A stretch of DNA of 64,000 bases from Muribaculaceae bacterium (GTDB lineage Bacteria; Bacteroidota; Bacteroidia; Bacteroidales; Muribaculaceae): positions 62,001 through 126,000 of the forward strand of contig JAGATN010000013.1 of NCBI GenBank assembly GCA_017621225.1, read 5' to 3'. Positions 35,079-42,692 of the stretch are shown here, in pieces. A program made the position numbers and the translations under genes. The notes below the pieces were generated by a model. That model was given only the letters and a program-made list of their open reading frames with translations. It did not search any database and was not told the origin of the DNA. Each line of letters begins with the position of its first letter. The first letter of the stretch is position 1.

Positions 35079-37196
35079 ATGTCACATCATTTAAAATCAT
35101 TTATCATGATTACATCGACTATGCTTGCCGCAGCATGTACGTCATCGCCCTCGGGTGATACCGGCAAGATAATCGACAAACCCGACTTCACACCCTCCGA
35201 CCGACAATATTCGATCGAAGCCCTTGAAGCATTCGGCCGCGTAAGCGATCCCAAAGTATCGCCCGACAAGAGCAAGATTCTTTACGGAATAAGCTACGAA
35301 AGCATTGAAGAAAACAAGAGCAATCTTGATTTGTATGTAATGAATGTTGACGGTAGCGACGCCAAGCGCCTCACCACCACTCCCGACAGCGAAAACGGCG
35401 CAGTGTGGATAGACAACGGCAACAAGATAGCATTTACATCGCCCGTCGACGGCAAACAACAGCTTTGGGTAATGAATGCCGACGGATCAAACCGAAAGGC
35501 AGTCAGCTCGATAGAAGGCGGCATCAGCGGATTCCTTTTCTCGCCCGACGAAAGCCACGTGGCGTTGATAGGCAACGTAAAATATGGCCGTAACGCCCAA
35601 GACGTATATCCCGATCTGCCCAAAGCAACAGGTAGAGTGATCGACGACATCATGTACAAACATTGGGACGAATGGGTAACCGAAGTGCCTCATCCGTTCA
35701 TAGGCAAATTTGACGGAACGTCAGTGACCGACGTAACCGACATAATGCAGGACGAACCATACGAAGCTCCGATGAAGCCATTTGGCGGCATCGAATCGTT
35801 TGCATGGTCGCCCGACGGAAGCCAACTCGTATACGTTTCACGCAAAAAGACCGGAATGGAATATGCCCTATCGACCAACTCCGATCTTTATCTGTACACC
35901 CTTGCCGACAAGTCGACGAAAAACATAACCGAAGGAATGATGGGTTACGATACCAATCCTACCTTCTCGCCCGACGGAAAACATATAGCATGGCTAAGCA
36001 TGGAGCATGACGGATATGAATCGGACAAAAACCGCATATTCGTAATGGATATGGCTTCAGGCGAAAAGACCGACCTCACATCTGAATGGGATTATACAGC
36101 CGATGCCATAGCATGGAATCCCAACGGCAACTCCATATATTTCATAGCTCCCAAGGATGGCGTAACACCCATATTCAGCATCAACGTTGCCGACAAGGCA
36201 GTCAAAGTAGTAGCCGACGGTCAATTCGATTATGCGTCGCTTGCCCCGGTTGACGAAAACACTTTGATTACGATGCGTCATTCAATGGTATCGCCCAACG
36301 AAATATTCGCAGTAAACGGAGGCAACGCCACCCAATTGACCAACGTAAACACCGAACTCCTCGCCGCCATGGACATGCCTACCGTAGAAAAACGTATGGT
36401 AGCCACTACCGATGGCAAGGAAATGACCGTTTGGGTTTTGTATCCACCCAAATTCGACGCCTCGAAGAAATATCCGGCGTTGCTATATTGCCAAGGCGGA
36501 CCGCAGCAAGCCGTAAGCCAGTTCTTCAGCTTCAGATGGAACGTTGCTTTGATGGCCGCACACGGATATGTCGTAATATGCCCCAACCGCCGAGGTCTTC
36601 CCGGATTCGGCACGGAATGGAACGCACAGATATCTGGCGACTACGGCGGCCAGAACATGCGCGACTACCTCAGTGCCGTTGACGACATGAAGAAAGAAAG
36701 CTACATCGACGCCGAACGCATCGGAGCAATGGGCGCAAGCTATGGCGGATTCTCCGTATACTGGCTTGCCGGAAACCACGAGGGTCGCTTCGCAGCGCTG
36801 CTCGCGCACGCAGGCATATTCAATACCGAAGCCCAGTATCTCGAAACCGAAGAAATGTGGTTTGCCAACTGGGATCTCGGCGGCCCGTTCTGGGATAAGA
36901 GCAATGCCGTGGCTCAGCGCAGCTTCGCCAACTCACCCCACCGCTTCGTTGACAAATGGGATACGCCCATCATGATTTCGCACGGCGAATTTGACTATCG
37001 CATCCTTTCGTCGCAAGGCGAAATGGCATTCAATGCAGCAAAGCTTCGCAACATCCCTGCCGAAATGGTGATATTCCCCGACGAAAACCATTGGATTCTC
37101 AAACCGCAAAATGCCGTAATGTGGCAACGTTTGTTCTTCCGCTGGTTTGACCGTTGGTTGAAACCCGGCGAAAATCCGGCTGCCGAAAGCAAGTAA
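35079..37196 (+). CDS. S9-family serine peptidase (DPP5/acylaminoacyl-peptidase-like) lipoprotein
   Basis: This 705-residue protein has a lipoprotein-like signal (MLAAAC). Residues about 40-400 form a beta-propeller with TolB-like repeats (FSPDESHVALIG, WSPDGSQLVYVS, FSPDGKHIAWLS). The C-terminal alpha/beta-hydrolase has the nucleophile S554 in GASYGGF and His 671 in DENHW, with an Asp near 639 in EFDYRI. The layout matches dipeptidyl-peptidase 5-type enzymes, which cut dipeptides in the periplasm of peptide-fermenting Bacteroidetes. It has its own promoter and a strong terminator, so it is a single-gene unit. Confidence 0.9.
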   Translation: MSHHLKSFIMITSTMLAAACTSSPSGDTGKIIDKPDFTPSDRQYSIEALEAFGRVSDPKVSPDKSKILYGISYESIEENKSNLDLYVMNVDGSDAKRLTTTPDSENGAVWIDNGNKIAFTSPVDGKQQLWVMNADGSNRKAVSSIEGGISGFLFSPDESHVALIGNVKYGRNAQDVYPDLPKATGRVIDDIMYKHWDEWVTEVPHPFIGKFDGTSVTDVTDIMQDEPYEAPMKPFGGIESFAWSPDGSQLVYVSRKKTGMEYALSTNSDLYLYTLADKSTKNITEGMMGYDTNPTFSPDGKHIAWLSMEHDGYESDKNRIFVMDMASGEKTDLTSEWDYTADAIAWNPNGNSIYFIAPKDGVTPIFSINVADKAVKVVADGQFDYASLAPVDENTLITMRHSMVSPNEIFAVNGGNATQLTNVNTELLAAMDMPTVEKRMVATTDGKEMTVWVLYPPKFDASKKYPALLYCQGGPQQAVSQFFSFRWNVALMAAHGYVVICPNRRGLPGFGTEWNAQISGDYGGQNMRDYLSAVDDMKKESYIDAERIGAMGASYGGFSVYWLAGNHEGRFAALLAHAGIFNTEAQYLETEEMWFANWDLGGPFWDKSNAVAQRSFANSPHRFVDKWDTPIMISHGEFDYRILSSQGEMAFNAAKLRNIPAEMVIFPDENHWILKPQNAVMWQRLFFRWFDRWLKPGENPAAESK

Positions 37197-37224
37197 CAGC
37201 CCTTTCTACATCAAACTATAAACA

Positions 37225-37263
37225 CTGCGGGATTGGTCATATGATCAATCCCGCAGATTTTTT
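37225..37263 (+). terminator. Terminator between the convergent S9 peptidase and murU-like genes
   Basis: CTGCGGGATTGGTC (37225-37238) pairs with GATCAATCCCGCAG (37243-37256) around a 4-base loop, with ATTTTTTAT after it. It can stop transcription from the left and may also serve the minus-strand gene. Confidence 0.85.
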
Positions 37264-37280
37264 ATAACGTAATACGTAAA

Positions 37281-38015
37281 TCACTCCAACAGCCGCCTGG
37301 CTCTCTCGAGCGATTCAGGCTTGCCCATGTCGACCCATCGATAAGCATCGTCAGGTCTATATCCCACAATGTTTAATCTATGGCATACCGACACATAGAA
37401 CGGCGTTATAGAAAAAGCCCTGCCGTTAGCCGCATAATCTTCCAGCAAGGGGAATATTTTAGGTGAAATTACGTGCACTCCCCCGAAAGCCATAGGGGCG
37501 AGCGTATCGCACGCAAGATTCGAAGGCTTGACCTCTCCGGTCTTTATATTTTTCCATCCACGCATACGGCACCCGTCAACAAACAGCAGATAGCGGGAGG
37601 AACTTCGGTCAGATACCAACAGCGACACATCGGCACCGGTATCGTTATGATGCCTTATCATTTCACCCACCGAGAAATCCGACAAAATATCGGCATTGTA
37701 GGCCACGAACGGTTCGCCGCCGTCAAGCCATTTGCGGGCAGCCAGAATGCCGCCACCCGTATCGAGCAACAAGCTTCGTTCGTCAGACACATGTACCGTG
37801 ATGCCAAAATTGTCGTTAGTCCTCAGATAATCCTCTATCATATCGGCAAAATGATGCACATTAACCACCACTTCGTCAATTCCGGCCGAAATCAATGCGT
37901 CAAACACATGACGTAGCATAGGCTTGCCACCCACTTCGACCAATGCTTTCGGCATATTGTCGGTTATCGGCCGCAGGCGCGTACCCAATCCGGCCGCAAA
38001 TATCATTGCTTTCAT
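37281..38015 (-). CDS. murU: MurNAc-1-phosphate uridylyltransferase-like nucleotidyltransferase
   Basis: This 244-residue protein is a NTP_transferase-fold enzyme. It opens MKAMIFAAGLGTRLRP and continues MPKALVEVGGKPML, the signature for nucleoside-triphosphate binding. It has YNADILSDFSVGEMIRHH for the metal-binding Asp, and STGG-like LDTGGGILAA. The gene overlaps the upstream AmgK-like kinase by four bases. AmgK-MurU pairs make UDP-MurNAc directly from salvaged MurNAc, bypassing the fosfomycin-sensitive MurA step. Other sugar-1-phosphate substrates are possible, so the symbol is by analogy. Confidence 0.78.
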   Translation of the reverse strand: MKAMIFAAGLGTRLRPITDNMPKALVEVGGKPMLRHVFDALISAGIDEVVVNVHHFADMIEDYLRTNDNFGITVHVSDERSLLLDTGGGILAARKWLDGGEPFVAYNADILSDFSVGEMIRHHNDTGADVSLLVSDRSSSRYLLFVDGCRMRGWKNIKTGEVKPSNLACDTLAPMAFGGVHVISPKIFPLLEDYAANGRAFSITPFYVSVCHRLNIVGYRPDDAYRWVDMGKPESLERARRLLE

Positions 38016-39421
38016 TTCGCTTCAAACAACTGAACTATTCCTCTTTCGCGGTGATTCAATTCGACTCTCACGCCAAACTTATCAGACAGATGCTGCGCAA
38101 GATGCTGCGCGCAATACACTGATCGATGTCGGCCTCCCGTGCAGCCGAAACATACCGACAAATTGGTAAAACCGCGTTCGATATAACGTTTCACCGAATG
38201 ATCGACCATCGAATATGCATTTTCGAGAAAATCAGATACTTCGCCGTTTTCTTCGAGAAAATCAATCACCGCATCGTCAAGGCCGGTTAACTTTTTATAT
38301 TGCTCGTAACGCCCGGGGTTATGAATGGCCCTACAATCAAACACAAACCCGCCGCCATTGCCGGAATAATCGACAGGAACGCCTTTTTTATAAGAAAAAC
38401 TATATACGTTAACTTTAAGGGCTGACTGAGGAGCGACAGGCGCAAAACAGGGCAAATCCACTACCTTGCGCAATACTTCGATAAGGTAAGGCATCGCATC
38501 AAAATCGTTTTCAAGCAATGAGCGCAGATTACCGACCGCCGGCAAAATGCTACGTATGAAGTGAGACTTATGCTCCACGTATCCCCTGAATCCATAAGCA
38601 CCAAGCACCTGCAATGTTCTGAACAATGCCATAAGCGGCAATTTTGAGCGGAATTCGGCTTCATCAATATCGACATACGATTTTACCGCCTCCACGTAGC
38701 CATCTATGAGTTCTTCACGAAGCGCCACCGGAATGCCGGCTCTCGCCTGCCAAAGAAACGAGACCAAATCATATTGCGCAGGCCCAATCCTACCACCTTG
38801 GAAATCTATGAATTTGGGCTCGTCATCGCAAATCATAATGTTACGCGACTGAAAATCGCGATACATGAACGAATGCGATTGCAACCCTAAAATCCACTGC
38901 TTGAATGATTCAAAATCATTTTCCAATTCATCGTCCGAAAATTCAATTCCGGTCGATTTCAGAAAACAATATTTAAAATAATTCAGATCCCACATTATGC
39001 TTCGACCATCCAACTTTGCACGAGGATAGCATTTCGATGCGTCAAGGCCGTCGACTTCAACGTATTGCAGTTCGGCCAAACGGGCCAACGACTTCTTCAT
39101 CAGTGCAACTACTTCGGGGGAAAATCCGTCGCGTTGAATCAAATCGAACAATGAGGTGTCGCCAAAATCGTCCTGTATGTATGCAGCGCCATCGTCAGAC
39201 ACGCCATAAACTCGCGGAACCGGGAATCCCTTTTCGACAAAATGGTTTGAAAGATACACGAATGCTTCATTTTCACGAATGTCATCACCTATGGTACCTA
39301 TCATGCTCATAGTGCCACTGAGACGATAATATCGCCTGTTCGATCCGGCCCCTGCCAACGGAACGCATTCGTCAGGCGCCCGACCCACATAATCCTCATA
39401 TAATTTATACAGTCTCTGCAT
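38012..39421 (-). CDS. AmgK-like sugar kinase fused to a RapZ C-terminal domain
   Basis: The protein has 469 residues. Residues 1 to about 320 form an aminoglycoside-phosphotransferase-type kinase with a catalytic loop of the H/Y-R-D-F-x-x-x-N type (MYRDFQSRNIMI) and the metal-binding DFQ (FIDFQGG). AmgK kinases phosphorylate the anomeric hydroxyl of MurNAc and GlcNAc. Residues about 335-469 match the RapZ C-terminal domain: YSFSYKKGVP, DCRAIHNPGR and CFGCTGGRHRSV, with a phosphate-type loop near 427-435. In E. coli this domain senses glucosamine-6-phosphate, so here it may make the kinase responsive to an amino-sugar phosphate. The P-loop half of RapZ is absent. It overlaps the MurU-like gene by four bases. 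Confidence 0.85.
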   Translation of the reverse strand: MQRLYKLYEDYVGRAPDECVPLAGAGSNRRYYRLSGTMSMIGTIGDDIRENEAFVYLSNHFVEKGFPVPRVYGVSDDGAAYIQDDFGDTSLFDLIQRDGFSPEVVALMKKSLARLAELQYVEVDGLDASKCYPRAKLDGRSIMWDLNYFKYCFLKSTGIEFSDDELENDFESFKQWILGLQSHSFMYRDFQSRNIMICDDEPKFIDFQGGRIGPAQYDLVSFLWQARAGIPVALREELIDGYVEAVKSYVDIDEAEFRSKLPLMALFRTLQVLGAYGFRGYVEHKSHFIRSILPAVGNLRSLLENDFDAMPYLIEVLRKVVDLPCFAPVAPQSALKVNVYSFSYKKGVPVDYSGNGGGFVFDCRAIHNPGRYEQYKKLTGLDDAVIDFLEENGEVSDFLENAYSMVDHSVKRYIERGFTNLSVCFGCTGGRHRSVYCAQHLAQHLSDKFGVRVELNHRERGIVQLFEAK

Positions 39422-39436
39422 TAAATCTTTTTATTA

Positions 39437-39444
39437 CAAAATTA
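39437..39444 (-). promoter_or_regulatory. Promoter -7 box for the AmgK-RapZ/murU operon
   Basis: On the minus strand TAATTTTG ends 15 bases before the start codon at 39421. It is divergent from a second box at 39467-39474. Confidence 0.6.
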
Positions 39445-39466
39445 ATGATATTTCATTAAATATTTA

Positions 39467-39474
39467 TAATTTTG
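39467..39474 (+). promoter_or_regulatory. Promoter -7 box for the DUF5009 gene
   Basis: TAATTTTG matches TAnnTTTG, 42 bases before the ATG at 39517. Confidence 0.55.
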
Positions 39475-39516
39475 TGATACAATCAAATCGATTATTAAAT
39501 TTTAATTCAGAGCACG

Positions 39517-40629
39517 ATGCAAAACAAACCGGTGCAACAACGCTTGCGCTCACTGGACACCCTCCGAGGATTCGACATGCTATTCATAATGGGCGGGAGT
39601 CCATTGATAGCATCATTGGCCATTCTATTCCCTACACCGTTTTTTCAGGCACTTGCCGAACAAACCCGTCACGTGGCATGGAACGGATTTCATTGTCAAG
39701 ACATGATATTCCCCCTATTCCTTTTCATAGCCGGAATATCGTTTCCGTTTTCTCTAGCCAAGCAGCGCGCAAACAATCGTTCGGAACGCGACATACACTT
39801 AAAAATAATTACCCGTGGCATATTGTTGGTCATACTCGGCATATTGTACAACGGATTTCTGCAATTCGACTTCGAGTCGCAACGCTATGCCAGCGTGCTT
39901 GGGCGCATCGGTCTCGCCTGGATGTTCGGAGCTTTGATATTCATGCATACCAACAACAAGGCACGCATAATAACCACAGTAGCCATACTCGTGGCATACT
40001 GGCTGGCAATGGCCTTCATTCCATTATCCAATCCCGAGGGTGTAGATCGATTCTCGATGGAAGGCGTGCTCACCGGACACATCGACCGAGCCATCTTACC
40101 CGGTCAGCTTCATAACGGAATCCATGACCCGGAAGGACTATTCTCCACCATTCCGGCCATAGCCACCGCACTATTGGGAATGCTCACCGGCAATTTCATT
40201 AAAAACAGCATCGGCATTAAAGATACCCAAAAGTGCCTGAGATTAGCCGGAATCGGAGTGGCGCTTATCATAGCAGGATGCATTTGGAACGTCGTATTCC
40301 CAATCAACAAGCATATCTGGAGCAGCTCGTTCGTATGTTTCGTGGGAGGCATTTCGATGTTGCTTTTCACCCTATTCTATTACATTGTCGACGTTAAAGG
40401 CCATACGAAATGGACCACTTTTTTCATAGTGATAGGAATGAACTCGATAACCATATACATAGCGCAACACTTCATTTCGTTCAAATTTACGGCCCAGGCC
40501 GTTTTTGGAGGATTGATAAGTTGGTTGCCCGAAAACGCCCAATCGTTTGGCGAGTCGGCGGCATACATCGCTACTTGTTGGTTGTTTCTATACTTCCTTT
40601 ACCGCAAGCGCGTATTTTTAAAAGTATAG
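39517..40629 (+). CDS. DUF5009/HGSNAT-like multipass membrane acyltransferase
   Basis: This 370-residue membrane protein has about ten hydrophobic segments. It opens QRLRSLDTLRGFDMLFIMGG and continues with WNGFHCQDMIFPLFLFIAGISFPFSLAK, the hallmark of the family related to heparan-alpha-glucosaminide N-acetyltransferase. The His in GFHCQD corresponds to the proposed acetyl-accepting residue. Some relatives (NagX) are linked to GlcNAc use. It is divergent from the AmgK-RapZ/murU operon, so amino-sugar or cell-wall salvage is a reasonable guess. The true substrate is unknown, and transport has also been suggested for relatives. Confidence 0.82.
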   Translation: MQNKPVQQRLRSLDTLRGFDMLFIMGGSPLIASLAILFPTPFFQALAEQTRHVAWNGFHCQDMIFPLFLFIAGISFPFSLAKQRANNRSERDIHLKIITRGILLVILGILYNGFLQFDFESQRYASVLGRIGLAWMFGALIFMHTNNKARIITTVAILVAYWLAMAFIPLSNPEGVDRFSMEGVLTGHIDRAILPGQLHNGIHDPEGLFSTIPAIATALLGMLTGNFIKNSIGIKDTQKCLRLAGIGVALIIAGCIWNVVFPINKHIWSSSFVCFVGGISMLLFTLFYYIVDVKGHTKWTTFFIVIGMNSITIYIAQHFISFKFTAQAVFGGLISWLPENAQSFGESAAYIATCWLFLYFLYRKRVFLKV

Positions 40630-40705
40630 CTCCATTTTGGTAATTGATACAGGACAAACAAATGATATATTTTATATAATTTAATTTGAATTTTTAATCA
40701 AATTT

Positions 40706-41464
40706 ATGTCTGATAAAGAATTTAAGCTATACGGACTCATCGGCTATCCGCTCGGGCATTCGTTCTCACAAAATTACTTCAACCAAAAATTTGAAGCCGA
40801 AGGAATCAATGCAAGATACGTGAATTTTGAAATTCCCGACATAGGCGACTTAATGGAAGTGGTTAGTGAAAATCCCGATCTCAACGGTCTCAACGTAACC
40901 ATTCCATACAAGGAACAAATATTGCCTTACATGGACGAAATTGACCCCGATGCGGCAAAAATCGGAGCCATAAACGTAATCAAATTCATACGCGGCAAAA
41001 ACGGCGATCTTAAATTCAAAGGATACAATTCTGACATAATCGGATTTTCCGACTCGATATCGCAACTCATCACGCCGGCGCGGACAAAGGCGCTCGTACT
41101 CGGCACCGGTGGAGCTGCAAAAGCCATTTACCAAGGACTGATAAATCTTGGCATTACTCCGCAGTATGTGTCGCGTACGGCCCGAAAAGGGGTTTTGACC
41201 TATGCCGACTTAACTCCGGAAATAATGGACGAACACAAGATAATAGTCAACACCACTCCCCTTGGAATGTATCCGCACGTCGAGGAGTGCCCCGACATTC
41301 CTTATCACATGCTTACGCCCGAACATTTATGTTATGATTTGCTATACAATCCCGACATAACGCTATTTATGAAAAAGGCAGCCGAATATGGTGCCGAAAC
41401 GAAAAACGGCCTTGAAATGCTATTGTTGCAGGCATTCGCGGCGTGGAACATCTGGAACGAGTAA
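40706..41464 (+). CDS. aroE: Shikimate dehydrogenase
   Basis: This 252-residue protein reduces 3-dehydroshikimate to shikimate. It has LIGYPLGHSFSQNYFN with the Ser of the substrate site, LNGLNVTIPYKEQILP with the catalytic Lys, VLGTGGAAKAIYQGL for NADP binding, and NTTPLGMYPHVEECP. The length is a little short but complete. It is separate from the Phe/Tyr operon at the start of the window and lies upstream of the YeiH gene with a 25-base gap. An AT-rich upstream region has no clear TAnnTTTG match. Confidence 0.93.
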   Translation: MSDKEFKLYGLIGYPLGHSFSQNYFNQKFEAEGINARYVNFEIPDIGDLMEVVSENPDLNGLNVTIPYKEQILPYMDEIDPDAAKIGAINVIKFIRGKNGDLKFKGYNSDIIGFSDSISQLITPARTKALVLGTGGAAKAIYQGLINLGITPQYVSRTARKGVLTYADLTPEIMDEHKIIVNTTPLGMYPHVEECPDIPYHMLTPEHLCYDLLYNPDITLFMKKAAEYGAETKNGLEMLLLQAFAAWNIWNE

Positions 41465-41489
41465 AAACATCACTGTAAATTTAAATATT

Positions 41490-42509
41490 ATGTTATCAGA
41501 AAAACGCAGCAGCATGCTTCACGGAATATTGCTAATTACGCTTTTTTCCTGTGCGTCATTTTACATAGGCGATGCGCAAGCCTTAAAAAACATCTCGTTT
41601 AGCCCAATGATAATAGGCATCATACTCGGTATGCTATATGCCAACAGCTTGCGTAATCACTTACCCGAAACGTGGGTACCGGGCATTCAATTCTGCTCAA
41701 AAAAGATACTTCGACTGGGTATAATATTATATGGATTCAGACTGACATTTCAAGATGTGCTCAACGTAGGCATTGCCGGAATATTGATTGACTGCATTGT
41801 TGTGTCGGTAATAATAATAGGAGGTGTATACATCGGCAAATTGCTTAAGATGGACAAGGACATCGCTCTCCTTACATCCGTGGGAAGCGGAATTTGCGGT
41901 GCGGCGGCCGTATTGGGCGCCGAATCGACAATACAGACCAAGCCATATAAAACGGCTGTCGCCGTAGCCACCGTAGTAATTTTCGGCACACTATCGATGT
42001 TCATTTATCCCATTGCGTATAAATCGGGGTTACTTGATTTGACGCCGGAGCAAATGGGCATATATTCCGGTGCCACTCTGCATGAAGTGGCTCACACGGT
42101 AGGTGCCGGAAACGCCATGGGCGAACAAATTTCGAATATCGCCATCATAGTAAAAATGATCCGCGTAATGCTTCTCGTTCCCGTATTGCTGATATTAGGC
42201 TTCATAAAGAGCAACAAGGGTTCGGGAGCAACGAAAGGCAAACTATCAATTCCCTGGTTTGCAATAGGATTCCTTGCGGTAATAGGCTTCAACTCATTCA
42301 ACCTGCTGCCAACCGATGCCGTAGATGCCATCAATTACATCGATACGTTCTTACTCACGATGGCCATGGTGGCCTTAGGAGCCGAAACCAGCATTGATAA
42401 ATTCAAAAAGGCCGGAGCAAAACCATTCATACTCGCTTTCTGCCTTTACATCATGCTGCTCGGAGGCGGCTACGCATTGGCCAGATATGTGGCTCCATTA
42501 TGGCTTTAG
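41490..42509 (+). CDS. YeiH-family (UPF0324) putative sulfate/anion exporter
   Basis: This 339-residue protein has about ten membrane segments. Conserved parts of the YeiH family include SFSPMIIGIILGMLYANSL-like helix 1-2, LRLGIILYGFRLTFQDV, LLTSVGSGICGAAAVLGAE and YSGATLHEVAHTVGAGN. The last contains the two His-bearing motifs typical of the family. The ATG at 41490 is preferred; an upstream in-frame ATG lies inside aroE. The substrate is not established, and sulfate or taurine-derived sulfite is only suggested for homologues. The stop codon overlaps the first bases of the foldback element at 42509. Confidence 0.85.
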   Translation: MLSEKRSSMLHGILLITLFSCASFYIGDAQALKNISFSPMIIGIILGMLYANSLRNHLPETWVPGIQFCSKKILRLGIILYGFRLTFQDVLNVGIAGILIDCIVVSVIIIGGVYIGKLLKMDKDIALLTSVGSGICGAAAVLGAESTIQTKPYKTAVAVATVVIFGTLSMFIYPIAYKSGLLDLTPEQMGIYSGATLHEVAHTVGAGNAMGEQISNIAIIVKMIRVMLLVPVLLILGFIKSNKGSGATKGKLSIPWFAIGFLAVIGFNSFNLLPTDAVDAINYIDTFLLTMAMVALGAETSIDKFKKAGAKPFILAFCLYIMLLGGGYALARYVAPLWL

Positions 42510-42670
42510 AGTATGTTTACATTTAACTTTATGAAATCTTTAGAGGTCTTTCAGATCTGTTTGGTGATTTCATTCAGTCGTTATGGCACCCCATAGCTCC
42601 TTCACTCAATCTCCAAACATACTCTGAAATCCCCTCTAAATCTTAACATAAGCCAAAAGTAAACATACTC
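42509..42670. mobile_element. 162-bp foldback element, MITE-like
   Basis: GAGTATGTTTAC (42509-42520) and GTAAACATACTC (42659-42670) are perfect 12-bp terminal inverted repeats. The interior continues as an imperfect palindrome, for example TTTAGAGG at 42540-42547 against CCTCTAAA near 42633-42640. The apex TATGG-cacc-CCATA is at 42582-42595, almost exactly central. A TTA trinucleotide flanks both ends (42506-42508 and 42671-42673) and may be a target duplication. It has no coding capacity. A third copy of the inner end (AAACATACTC) is at 42615-42624. It may instead act as a terminator or RNA hairpin after yeiH. Confidence 0.6.
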
Positions 42671-42692
42671 TTAGGATGCCACAAAGTAAACG

